From PBB1 sp046154125 (GTDB taxonomy: Bacteria > Pseudomonadota > Gammaproteobacteria > Burkholderiales > Burkholderiaceae_C), in the NCBI GenBank assembly GCA_046154125.1, contig JBJXEJ010000188.1, forward strand, positions 1 through 41,552: DNA of 41,552 nt. The letters run 5' to 3'. Each line of letters opens with the position of its first letter. Within the stretch, counting starts at the first letter, position 1. Shown one piece after another: positions 32,987 through 41,552 of this stretch. Below the pieces are notes generated by a model that saw nothing but the letters and a program-made list of their open reading frames with translations, was not told the origin of the DNA and did not search any database. Both the position numbers and the translations under genes were made by a program.

Positions 32987-33002
32987 CCCGGCGAAATCCG
33001 GG
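32987..33002 (+). other. Small hairpin between precursor and adaptor genes
   Basis: CCCGG (32987-32991), loop CGAAAT, CCGGG (32998-33002), 6 nt after the precursor stop. It could act as a leaky terminator or mRNA stabiliser that yields more precursor than exporter transcript, as in many bacteriocin operons. Short stem, so only suggestive. Confidence 0.35.
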
Positions 33003-33021
33003 ATCCGCCCTGCGCTGAGCA

Positions 33022-34308
33022 ATGACCGGACTCTTTCGCCCCGAGTCCGTTGAACATCAGAGTCATTCGTGGCTGGGTGGCATACAGCTCGTCCGCCCGG
33101 TCCCGCTGGCGATACTGACAGGGATGGTGGCATGCACGGCCTTCGCGACCGGCTTGTTCCTTTTCCAGGGCGAATACACCCGGAAAGCTCACGTACTGGG
33201 AGTGGTCGTTCCCGACCGCGGCCTGCTGCGGCTGCCTTCACCGGCCGTCGGTGTCGTCGCGGAACGGCGAGTCAACGAGGGCGACTCGGTTCACGCGGGC
33301 GACGTGCTGTTCGTCGTTTCGGTGGATCGATCGACGCTCAAGGGAGACGCGCAAGCCGCCGTCCAGGGCAGCCTCGAATCGCGTCAGCGCAGTCTGCGCG
33401 AAGCCAATCTGCAGAGCAAGGCGCTCGAACAGGAGCAAGTCGCAGCGCTGACCAGGCAGATCGACGACATGCGCCGAGAGCTTCAGCAAATGGACGTCGA
33501 GGCCGAGTTGCAGCAGCAACGATTGGCCCTGGCATTGAAGGCGCAGGCCAAGCTCGAATCGCTGCAAGCCGATAACTTCGTTTCGTCGGCCCACGTGCAA
33601 ACCAAGGCCGAGGAAGTTCTCGGCCTGCGCGCGCAAGCGCAGGTTCTGGCTCGGCAGCGCACAGCGCACCAACGTGAAATTGGCATGCTCGAGGCACGGC
33701 GCCGGGAAACACCTCTGCAAGCGCAGGCCCAGAGAGGCTCGATCGATCGAGGCATCGCCCAGCTGGCACAGGAATCCGCCCAGAGCGATGCCCTGCAGCG
33801 CATCGTGGTTCGCGCACCGCAGGCCGGCATGATCACGGCGGTGCTTGCGGCACCGGGAGACAGCGTATCGCCTGCAGCAGCCCTCGCCAGCCTGCTGCCC
33901 GAGGGGGCGAAGATGCAGGCAGAACTGTTCGCACCATCCAGCGCGGTAGGTTTCCTGCGGCCCGATCAGGCGGTGCAGTTGCGCTACCAGGCATTTCCAT
34001 TCCAGAAGTTCGGCCACCATCCGGGCCAGGTGGTACAGGTGTCGCGTACGCCGTTGCAGGCCGCCGAACTCGCCAGCCTGCCGCTGGCAACAGGGTGGTC
34101 TTCCATCTCTGGTTCCAACCCCGCGCAGCCAGCCGGCGAACCGCTCTATCGCATCACCGTGGCGCTCGACAAGCAAACTGTCCAGGCATACGGCGTCGCG
34201 CAGCCGCTGGTCGCCGGCATGCAACTCGAAGCCGACGTGCTGCTGGACCGCCGGCGACTGATCGAGTGGATCTTCGAACCGCTGCTGAGCGTCACCGGAC
34301 GTCTTTGA
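33022..34308 (+). CDS. HlyD/CvaA-type periplasmic adaptor of the peptide exporter
   Basis: A 428-residue membrane-fusion protein. Short cytoplasmic N-terminus, one helix (VPLAILTGMVACTAFATGLFLF), then a lipoyl/barrel half (GVVVPDRGLLRLPSPAVGVV), a coiled coil of about 140 residues (ESRQRSLREANLQSKALEQE and on) and the second half (RIVVRAPQAGMITAVLAAPGD). The YTRKAHVLGVVVP start resembles adaptors of bacteriocin exporters such as CvaA. Its stop overlaps the exporter start by one base (TGATG). An outer-membrane TolC-like partner is expected elsewhere in the genome. Confidence 0.9.
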   Translation: MTGLFRPESVEHQSHSWLGGIQLVRPVPLAILTGMVACTAFATGLFLFQGEYTRKAHVLGVVVPDRGLLRLPSPAVGVVAERRVNEGDSVHAGDVLFVVSVDRSTLKGDAQAAVQGSLESRQRSLREANLQSKALEQEQVAALTRQIDDMRRELQQMDVEAELQQQRLALALKAQAKLESLQADNFVSSAHVQTKAEEVLGLRAQAQVLARQRTAHQREIGMLEARRRETPLQAQAQRGSIDRGIAQLAQESAQSDALQRIVVRAPQAGMITAVLAAPGDSVSPAAALASLLPEGAKMQAELFAPSSAVGFLRPDQAVQLRYQAFPFQKFGHHPGQVVQVSRTPLQAAELASLPLATGWSSISGSNPAQPAGEPLYRITVALDKQTVQAYGVAQPLVAGMQLEADVLLDRRRLIEWIFEPLLSVTGRL

Positions 34309-36473
34309 TGGGCAGCGCTCGCGAGGGATTCGGCACTGCGGCGCTGTCGGCACTGCGCTTCGGCTGGGGTGGCCCCCGGATGCCGATGTTGCTGCAGACC
34401 GAGGAGGCCGAATGCGGACTGGCCTGCCTGGCGATGGTGGCCACGTACCACGGGCTGAAGACCGACCTGCCGACCCTGCGTCGCCGCTTCTCGTTGTCGC
34501 TCAAAGGCTCGACGCTGCTCGATCTGACCCGCATGGCCGGCCAGCTGCAGCTGACACCACGTGCACTGCGCGTCGAGCTCGAACACCTGCCGCAGCTGCA
34601 ACTGCCCTGCGTGCTGCACTGGAATCTGAATCATTTCGTCGTGCTGACCGCGTTGCGCGGAGCCAAGGCGGTGATCCACGATCCATCGCACGGCATCCGG
34701 CACCTGTCGATGGACGAGGTGTCTAAGCACTTCACCGGCGTCGCGCTTGAGCTGACACCGACGCCGGACTTCCGCCCGCGCGAAGAGCGGCAGTCGGTGT
34801 CGGTGCGACAGCTGCTCGGTCGCGTGACCGGGCTGAAGCGCTCGCTGTTCCAGATCATGGTGCTGGCGCTGGCGCTCGAGGTGTTCATGCTGCTGTCGCC
34901 GTTCTTCATGCAGTGGGTGGTCGACAGCGTTCTGGTCAGCGCCGACCGCGACCTGCTGGTGACGCTCGGACTCGGGTTCACGCTGCTGGTGCTGGTGCAG
35001 GTGGCGACCGGCGCGATCCGCTCGTGGGCGGTGCTGTACCTGTCGTCGACGCTGAATCTGCAGTGGCTGTCGAACGTATTCGCGCACCTGATGCGCCTGC
35101 CGGTGGTCTGGTTCGAGAAGCGGCAGACCGGTGATGTGATGTCGCGCTTCGGCGCGGTGGAAAAAATCCAGCAAACGCTGACCACCAGCTTCATCGAGGT
35201 GGTGCTCGACGGCCTGCTGGTCGTGCTGACGCTGGCGATGATGGCGTTCTACAGCGTCAAGCTCACGCTGATCGCCCTCGGCGCCGTTGCGGTGTACGCG
35301 CTGCTCAGATGGGGCTTCTTCAGGCCGCTGCGCGATGCGACCGAAGAAGGCATCGTGCACGACGGACGAATGGCCACGCACTTCCTCGAATCACTGCGCG
35401 GAGTGCAGTCAATCAAGCTGTTCAATCGCCAGGAGGACAGGCAAGCGCAGTTCATGAACCGCGCAGTCGATGCGCTCAACGCACACATCCTGACGCGCAA
35501 GCTCGACCTGACTCTGGCGATATCGCACAAACTGGTGTTCGGGCTCGAACGCGTCGCGGTGATCTGGGTCGGCGCACTGCTCGTACTCGACCGCAGCTTC
35601 TCGGTCGGCATGCTGTTCGCGTTCTTTGCCTACAAAGAGCAGTTCGCGTTGCGCGTCAGCGGCCTGATCGACAAGGTAGTCGAGTTGCGGATGCTGAAGC
35701 TGCAGGGTGAACGGCTCGCCGACATTGTGCTGACGGCGCCCGAGGCCGAAGTGGCGATGCCGATCGACACGAGCAAGGTCGGCGGCCAGATCCAGCTCAG
35801 CCAGATCGGGTTTCGCTATTCGGATGGCGAGCCCTCGGTGATCGACGGTCTTGACCTGATGATCGAGCCTGGCGAGTCGGTGGCCATCGTCGGGCCGTCG
35901 GGTTGCGGCAAGACGACGCTGTTGAAGTTGATGCTCGGTACGCTCGAGCCGCAAACGGGCGAAATCCGCGTCGGCGGACTGCCGCTGTCACGGCTCGGAC
36001 TGCGCGCGTGGCGCGACATGATCGGCACGGTGATGCAGGACGATCAGCTGTTCGCAGGCTCGATCACCGACAACATCAGCTTCTTCGACGCTTCTCCCGA
36101 TGCCGCCTGGGTCGAGGAATGCGCCCACTTGGCCGCGGTTCACGACGAGATCGAGGCGATGCCCATGGGTTTTCACACACTGATCGGCGACCTGGGCACC
36201 AGCGTGTCGGGCGGTCAGAAGCAGCGCATCCTGCTGGCCCGCGCGCTCTACAAGCGGCCACGCATCCTGTTCCTCGACGAAGCCACCAGCGCTCTCGATG
36301 TAGACCGGGAACGGCTGGTCAACCAGGCAGTGCGGCAGCTCGATCTGACCCGTGTGATCGTCGCGCACCGGACCGAGACGATCGCCACGGCCGGCCGCGT
36401 GATCGTCTTGCATGAAGGGCGCGTGGCACAGGACCTGCGCAGCGTGCCGGGCAGCTGGATGGCCGGACGCTGA
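34308..36473 (+). CDS. Peptidase-containing ABC exporter (C39 peptidase, CvaB type)
   Basis: A 721-residue exporter that cleaves a leader and secretes the peptide. The C39 peptidase domain (about 25-150) has QTEEAECGLACLAMVA with Cys36, His109 in HWNLNHFVVL and Asp125 in HDPSHG, a complete catalytic triad. Six helices follow (about 170-460), then the ATPase domain with Walker A GPSGCGKTTLL, signature SVSGGQKQRILLARALYK, Walker B ILFLDEATSALD and switch His in IVAHRTE. All active residues are intact, unlike HlyB-type exporters, which lack the catalytic Cys. With the adaptor and the precursor it forms one operon. Confidence 0.95.
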   Translation: MGSAREGFGTAALSALRFGWGGPRMPMLLQTEEAECGLACLAMVATYHGLKTDLPTLRRRFSLSLKGSTLLDLTRMAGQLQLTPRALRVELEHLPQLQLPCVLHWNLNHFVVLTALRGAKAVIHDPSHGIRHLSMDEVSKHFTGVALELTPTPDFRPREERQSVSVRQLLGRVTGLKRSLFQIMVLALALEVFMLLSPFFMQWVVDSVLVSADRDLLVTLGLGFTLLVLVQVATGAIRSWAVLYLSSTLNLQWLSNVFAHLMRLPVVWFEKRQTGDVMSRFGAVEKIQQTLTTSFIEVVLDGLLVVLTLAMMAFYSVKLTLIALGAVAVYALLRWGFFRPLRDATEEGIVHDGRMATHFLESLRGVQSIKLFNRQEDRQAQFMNRAVDALNAHILTRKLDLTLAISHKLVFGLERVAVIWVGALLVLDRSFSVGMLFAFFAYKEQFALRVSGLIDKVVELRMLKLQGERLADIVLTAPEAEVAMPIDTSKVGGQIQLSQIGFRYSDGEPSVIDGLDLMIEPGESVAIVGPSGCGKTTLLKLMLGTLEPQTGEIRVGGLPLSRLGLRAWRDMIGTVMQDDQLFAGSITDNISFFDASPDAAWVEECAHLAAVHDEIEAMPMGFHTLIGDLGTSVSGGQKQRILLARALYKRPRILFLDEATSALDVDRERLVNQAVRQLDLTRVIVAHRTETIATAGRVIVLHEGRVAQDLRSVPGSWMAGR

Positions 36474-36477
36474 AAGC

Positions 36478-36492
36478 TCGACCGGCGGTCGA
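36478..36492. terminator. Short hairpin between convergent exporter and YkgJ genes
   Basis: TCGACC (36478-36483), loop GGC, GGTCGA (36487-36492), filling the 20-nt gap between the two stops. No T-run. Plausible shared terminator. Confidence 0.35.
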
Positions 36493-36493
36493 C

Positions 36494-36841
36494 TCAGTCC
36501 GCGCGACGGTGGGCCAGCACCGGTCCGGGTGCAGTATCCCGCTCCAGCGCGGTGAGCCAGGCGATGGCCTGATCCCGCGTCTCGCCGCACATCTCGGCGC
36601 TCGGGCGCAGCGACAGGCACACCGCCGGCCGTTGCGGCAATCCGAACAGCGCGCAGCGCCCGTCACCGGTCAACTGGACGCACGGCACGCCCGCCGGCTT
36701 GCCGATGCCATTGACGAACGGCATGCCAGGGACCGGACTGGAGATCGACGGCGCGGTGCAGCAGGCGCCACAGCCGGGACGGCAGGGACTGTCGATCAGG
36801 GCGGTAAGCCTGGGGTGCGGCAAAGTGGCAAACGATGGCAT
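36494..36841 (-). CDS. YkgJ-family cysteine-cluster protein
   Basis: A 115-residue protein with the CxxGCGACC start (CRPGCGACCTAPSISSPVPG), followed by CVQLTGDGRCALFG and PAVCLSLRPSAEMCG. The eight or so cysteines fit the YkgJ family, thought to bind zinc or an iron-sulfur cluster. Function is not known. It is divergent from mnmG with an 80-bp promoter region between. Confidence 0.9.
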   Translation of the reverse strand: MPSFATLPHPRLTALIDSPCRPGCGACCTAPSISSPVPGMPFVNGIGKPAGVPCVQLTGDGRCALFGLPQRPAVCLSLRPSAEMCGETRDQAIAWLTALERDTAPGPVLAHRRAD

Positions 36842-36864
36842 CGGGTGCGGTCTGGTGGGCCGGG

Positions 36865-36893
36865 GTGACTTCGCGAAGGGGGCTCCCTACAAT
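36865..36893 (+). promoter_or_regulatory. Predicted sigma70 promoter of mnmG
   Basis: GTGACT (36865-36870), 17-bp spacer, TACAAT (36888-36893). Four of six and five of six consensus bases. The start would fall near 36900, giving a leader of about 22 nt before the mnmG ATG. Confidence 0.6.
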
Positions 36894-36921
36894 CGAGAGT
36901 GCTCAAAAAACAGGCAACACC

Positions 36922-38935
<2,014 letters not shown>

Positions 38936-38946
<11 letters not shown>

Positions 38947-39640
38947 ATCATCGGACCATCCGCTGCACGTGGCATTGACCCGGATCGGGGCCGAATTGGG
39001 GCTGGATCCCACGTCGCTTCCGGTCGACCGGTTGCTGGCGTACCTGGATCTGCTGCAACGCTGGAACGCCACTTACAACCTGACGGCGGTGCGCGAGCCG
39101 CAGCAGATGCTGACGCAGCATCTGGCCGATTGCCTGGCTGTGGTGGACCCGTTGTCGCGACAGCTCGACCAGGTGCCGCGCAGCGACAGCGACAAATCGC
39201 CATCGCTGCGCGTGCTTGACGTCGGCAGTGGCGGCGGATTACCCGGCGTCGTGCTGGCAGCGATGTTTCCCCGTTGGCAGGTCGTCTGCGTCGACACCGT
39301 CGGCAAGAAAGCCGCCTTCATTCGACAGGTTGCCGCGGAGCTGGGGCTCGGCAACCTCGACGCCGAGCATGCGCGAGTCGAGGCCCTGCGAGCCGTGCCG
39401 TTCGATGTCATCACCTCGCGAGCGTTCTCGTCATTGGTGGAATTCACCCGCCTGACGCGTCAGCTGCTGGCACCGCAGGGTGTCTGGATGGCGATGAAGG
39501 GGAAGGTGCCCAGGGACGAGATTTCAGCTTTGCCCGCGGAGATCCAGGTGTTTCACGTGGAACCACTGGCGGTGCCCGGTTTGGATGCAGAGCGCTGCCT
39601 GGTCTGGATGCGCCCGGCCGACTCGGCTCTCACCGTTTGA
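38936..39640 (+). CDS. rsmG: RsmG (GidB), 16S rRNA G527 methyltransferase
   Basis: A 234-residue methyltransferase acting on guanosine 527 of 16S rRNA. YLDLLQRWNATYNLTAVREP is the family start, VLDVGSGGGLPGVVLA the SAM loop, and DVITSRAFSSLVEF the NPPY-equivalent region. ATG 38936 overlaps the mnmG stop by 11 nt. Slightly longer than E. coli RsmG (207), with an insert near QVPRSDSDKSPS. A parS-like site lies in its 3' part. Confidence 0.96.
39549..39564. promoter_or_regulatory. parS-like site 3, within rsmG
   Basis: TGTTTCACGTGGAACC matches the parS consensus at 14 of 16 positions; the changed bases are at positions 12 and 16. It is a weaker site than the two in mnmG, 239 bp ahead of parA. 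Confidence 0.7.
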
Positions 39641-39675
39641 TCGCGGCAGCATCGGGTTTGGACGGTCGCAACGGC

Positions 39676-39703
39676 CTGGCGGCGTCGACCCGGTTCCTAT
39701 AAT
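39676..39703 (+). promoter_or_regulatory. Predicted parA promoter
   Basis: A perfect -10 hexamer TATAAT at 39698-39703, with a weak -35 CTGGCG at 39676-39681 (16-bp spacer). The start would be near 39710, 78 nt before the parA ATG. Confidence 0.55.
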
Positions 39704-39787
39704 CGAAGTCCATAAATCGGGCGCGGAAGAGCATCCTTCCACTCCGCCGGAAATTCTCCCTTCGCCTCCGAACCCACCTCCAGCCCC

Positions 39788-40558
39788 ATGGCCCGTATTT
39801 TCTGCATCGCCAACCAAAAAGGCGGGGTCGGCAAAACCACGACAACCGTGAATCTGGCAGCCGGGCTGGCGCGCGTCGGTCAACGTGTGCTGGTGGTCGA
39901 TCTCGACCCGCAAGGCAATGCAACGATGGGTTCGGGCATCGACAAGCGGGCGCTTGAGCTGAGCGTGTACGACGTGCTGCTGGAAAACGCCTCGATCGCC
40001 GAGGTGCGCCAGCGCAACGACAAGGTGGGCTACGACTTGATTGGCGCCAACCGCGAGCTGGCCGGAGCCGAGGTAGAACTGGTCGAACTCGAGCGTCGCG
40101 ACAAGCGCCTCAAGGCCGCGCTCGAAGCGGTGGCCGATCAATATGATTTCGTGCTCATCGACTGCCCACCATCATTGAGCATGCTGACCCTGAACGGTCT
40201 TTGCAGTGCACACGGAGTCATCGTGCCAATGCAGTGCGAGTACTTCGCTCTCGAAGGTCTGTCGGACTTGGTCAACACCATCAAGCAGGTGCATGCCAAC
40301 CTGAACCCGGATCTGCAGATCATCGGTCTGCTGCGGGTGATGTTCGACCCGCGCATCACGCTGCAACAGCAGGTCAGCGACCAGCTCAAGGCGCACTTCG
40401 GCGACAAGGTGTTCAACACCGTGATCCCGCGCAACGTGCGGCTGGCCGAGGCGCCGAGTTACGGGCTGCCGGGCGTGGTGTTCGACCCGGCCTCGAAGGG
40501 GGCGCAGGCCTTCGTCGAGTTCGCGACCGAGATGGTCGCGCGCATCGACTCGATCTGA
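39788..40558 (+). CDS. parA: ParA, chromosome-partitioning ATPase
   Basis: A 256-residue Walker-type ATPase. Deviant Walker A QKGGVGKTTTTVNLAAGLA, Walker A' VLVVDLDPQGNATMGSG, Walker B DFVLIDCPPSLSMLTLN, and the C-terminal RNVRLAEAPSYGLPGVVFDP are typical of chromosomal ParA/Soj. No N-terminal DNA-binding domain, as in chromosomal forms. The usual parB does not follow directly; an acetyltransferase and argC do. Confidence 0.96.
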   Translation: MARIFCIANQKGGVGKTTTTVNLAAGLARVGQRVLVVDLDPQGNATMGSGIDKRALELSVYDVLLENASIAEVRQRNDKVGYDLIGANRELAGAEVELVELERRDKRLKAALEAVADQYDFVLIDCPPSLSMLTLNGLCSAHGVIVPMQCEYFALEGLSDLVNTIKQVHANLNPDLQIIGLLRVMFDPRITLQQQVSDQLKAHFGDKVFNTVIPRNVRLAEAPSYGLPGVVFDPASKGAQAFVEFATEMVARIDSI

Positions 40559-40560
40559 CG

Positions 40561-41352
40561 ATGCCGAGCGAAGCGCTGAACCCGGCCTTCGACGCCGCGC
40601 TGCTCTCGCGCATCGAGGACGCCGGCCTGAACGCCAGCGCCCCGCCCCAGCAGCGCTGGCTCGACGGCTGGCTGCTGCGCCTGTCGCCCGGCAAGGCCAA
40701 ACGGGCGCGCTGCGTGAATGCAGTGGCGGCGGGCCGCTTGCCGGTGGCGGAAAAGCTCGCGGCCTGCGAGCGTGCCTTTGCCGCCGCGCGCCTGCCGATG
40801 ATCGTGCGAATCACGCCGTTCACGCTGCCGGGGAATCTCGACGCGACGCTCGAGCGCCAGGGCCTGCACCACTTCGACGACACGCGCGTGATGGTGCTGC
40901 CCGACTTTCAGCCGGCGGCGCCGGTATTGCCGGCCGGCCTGAGCCTGCACGCAGTGGCGCTGGAACCGTTCGCCCAGCGCGTCGGCCAGCTGCGCGGCTC
41001 GCCGCTGGCGCAGCGCGCGGCGCACGCCGAGCGTTTGGCGAACTCGCCGGTGCCGTTCTCGGCCTGGGAGCTGCGCCACGGCAGCGAGACGCTCGCCTGC
41101 GGTCAATTCGCGCTAGAAGACGACATCGCGGGCCTGTACGACGTCTACACCGCCGAAGGCGCACGCGGTCAGGGCCTGGCCACGCTGCTGTGCCGGCGCC
41201 TGCTCGAAGACGCTGCCCGGCGCGGCGCACGCCACGCCTACCTGCAGGCGGAAAGCGACAACCACGCCGCCCGGGCCGTCTATGCCAAGCTCGGCTTCAG
41301 CGACGGCTACGCCTACCACTACCGCACACGCGAGGCCCACGCCGCGGCCTGA
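40561..41352 (+). CDS. GNAT-family acetyltransferase after parA
   Basis: A 263-residue protein starting 2 nt after the parA stop, so it is co-transcribed. The N-terminal half (RWLDGWLLRLSPGKAKRARC) and the C-terminal GNAT core (LYDVYTAEGARGQGLATLLC, then QAESDNHAARAVYAKLGFSD) form a two-part acetyltransferase. The acetyl-CoA loop is RGQGLA. Substrate unknown. Confidence 0.88.
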   Translation: MPSEALNPAFDAALLSRIEDAGLNASAPPQQRWLDGWLLRLSPGKAKRARCVNAVAAGRLPVAEKLAACERAFAAARLPMIVRITPFTLPGNLDATLERQGLHHFDDTRVMVLPDFQPAAPVLPAGLSLHAVALEPFAQRVGQLRGSPLAQRAAHAERLANSPVPFSAWELRHGSETLACGQFALEDDIAGLYDVYTAEGARGQGLATLLCRRLLEDAARRGARHAYLQAESDNHAARAVYAKLGFSDGYAYHYRTREAHAAA

Positions 41353-41367
41353 GCCGCCGCGCGAGGG

Positions 41368-41552
41368 TCAGAGCCCGAGTCCTTCGTCGACGCCGAGGTG
41401 CACGTTCATCGACTGCACCGCCGCGCCGCTGGCGCCTTTGCCGAGGTTGTCGAGCCGCGCGATCACGAGCGCCTGGGCGTCGTTGGCGAACACGAACAGG
41501 TCGACGCGATTCGTGTCGTTGCTGCCCTGCGGGTCGAAGAAGCCGTCTTCCA
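41368..41552 (-). CDS. argC: ArgC, N-acetyl-gamma-glutamyl-phosphate reductase (C-terminal part)
   Basis: The 3' end of a leftward gene that runs off the window. The 60 or so visible residues include FDPQGSNDTNRVDLFVFAND and ARLDNLGKGASGAAVQSMNV, ending LGVDEGLGL. The LDNLGKGASGAAVQ block is characteristic of ArgC, the third enzyme of arginine synthesis. Catalytic Cys and NADP-binding parts lie outside. Confidence 0.85.
   Translation of the reverse strand, partial: EDGFFDPQGSNDTNRVDLFVFANDAQALVIARLDNLGKGASGAAVQSMNVHLGVDEGLGL

Overview
The window is a GC-rich stretch of a bacterial chromosome. Gene content points to a betaproteobacterium of the order Burkholderiales, probably near the Rubrivivax/Leptothrix/Ideonella/Methylibium group. 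The signs are a ccoI-ccoS-ccoNOQP-ccoG cluster with a short FixH-like gene, hemN and a Crp/Fnr regulator nearby, and an mnmG-rsmG-parA segment carrying parS sites. That segment places the right end near the replication origin. Taxonomy is inference from gene order and protein character; no search was run.

Layout. 1-1190: a small Cro/CI-like protein, then 0.57 kb without a supported gene except a strong hairpin, then a 42-residue single-helix membrane peptide. 1233-3464: a DUF938 methyltransferase, a YgjP-type metallopeptidase, and two proteins of unknown function. 3507-13462: the microaerobic respiration block, made of the copper ATPase CcoI, CcoS, cbb3 oxidase subunits CcoN/O/Q/P, CcoG, a FixH-like peptide, a small membrane protein, HemN, and a DsbD/TauE-like membrane protein. 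A perfect FNR box lies inside ccoS ahead of ccoN, and a one-mismatch box lies ahead of hemN. 13491-17131: an OmpR-type response regulator, a soluble PAS-GAF hybrid kinase, and on the other strand a Crp/Fnr regulator with an FNR-type recognition helix but without the standard cysteine cluster. 17570-30882: housekeeping and accessory genes (methyltransferase, Lon-N protein, SET protein, PAP2 protein, WYL regulator, OpgD, a polyamine-binding protein, a glutaredoxin-like protein, a hydrolase and a NatAB-type exporter). 30920-31399: an ElaA-type acetyltransferase.

The most interesting locus is 31439-36473. A LuxR-type regulator with no luxI in the window is followed by a lux-box promoter, a 57-residue precursor, an HlyD-type adaptor, and an ABC exporter with an N-terminal C39 peptidase. 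The precursor ends in a double-glycine-type leader (ELRHVSGA) and only nine further residues, GTRLPNRTW. A second, near-perfect lux box lies between luxR and a divergent 104-residue gene of unknown function. I read this as a LuxR-regulated secreted short-peptide system, either a peptide signal or a very small bacteriocin, and I do not recognise it as a described system.

36494-41552: a YkgJ zinc/iron-cluster protein, mnmG, rsmG, parA, a GNAT acetyltransferase, and the 3' end of argC running off the window. Three parS-like sites lie inside mnmG and rsmG.
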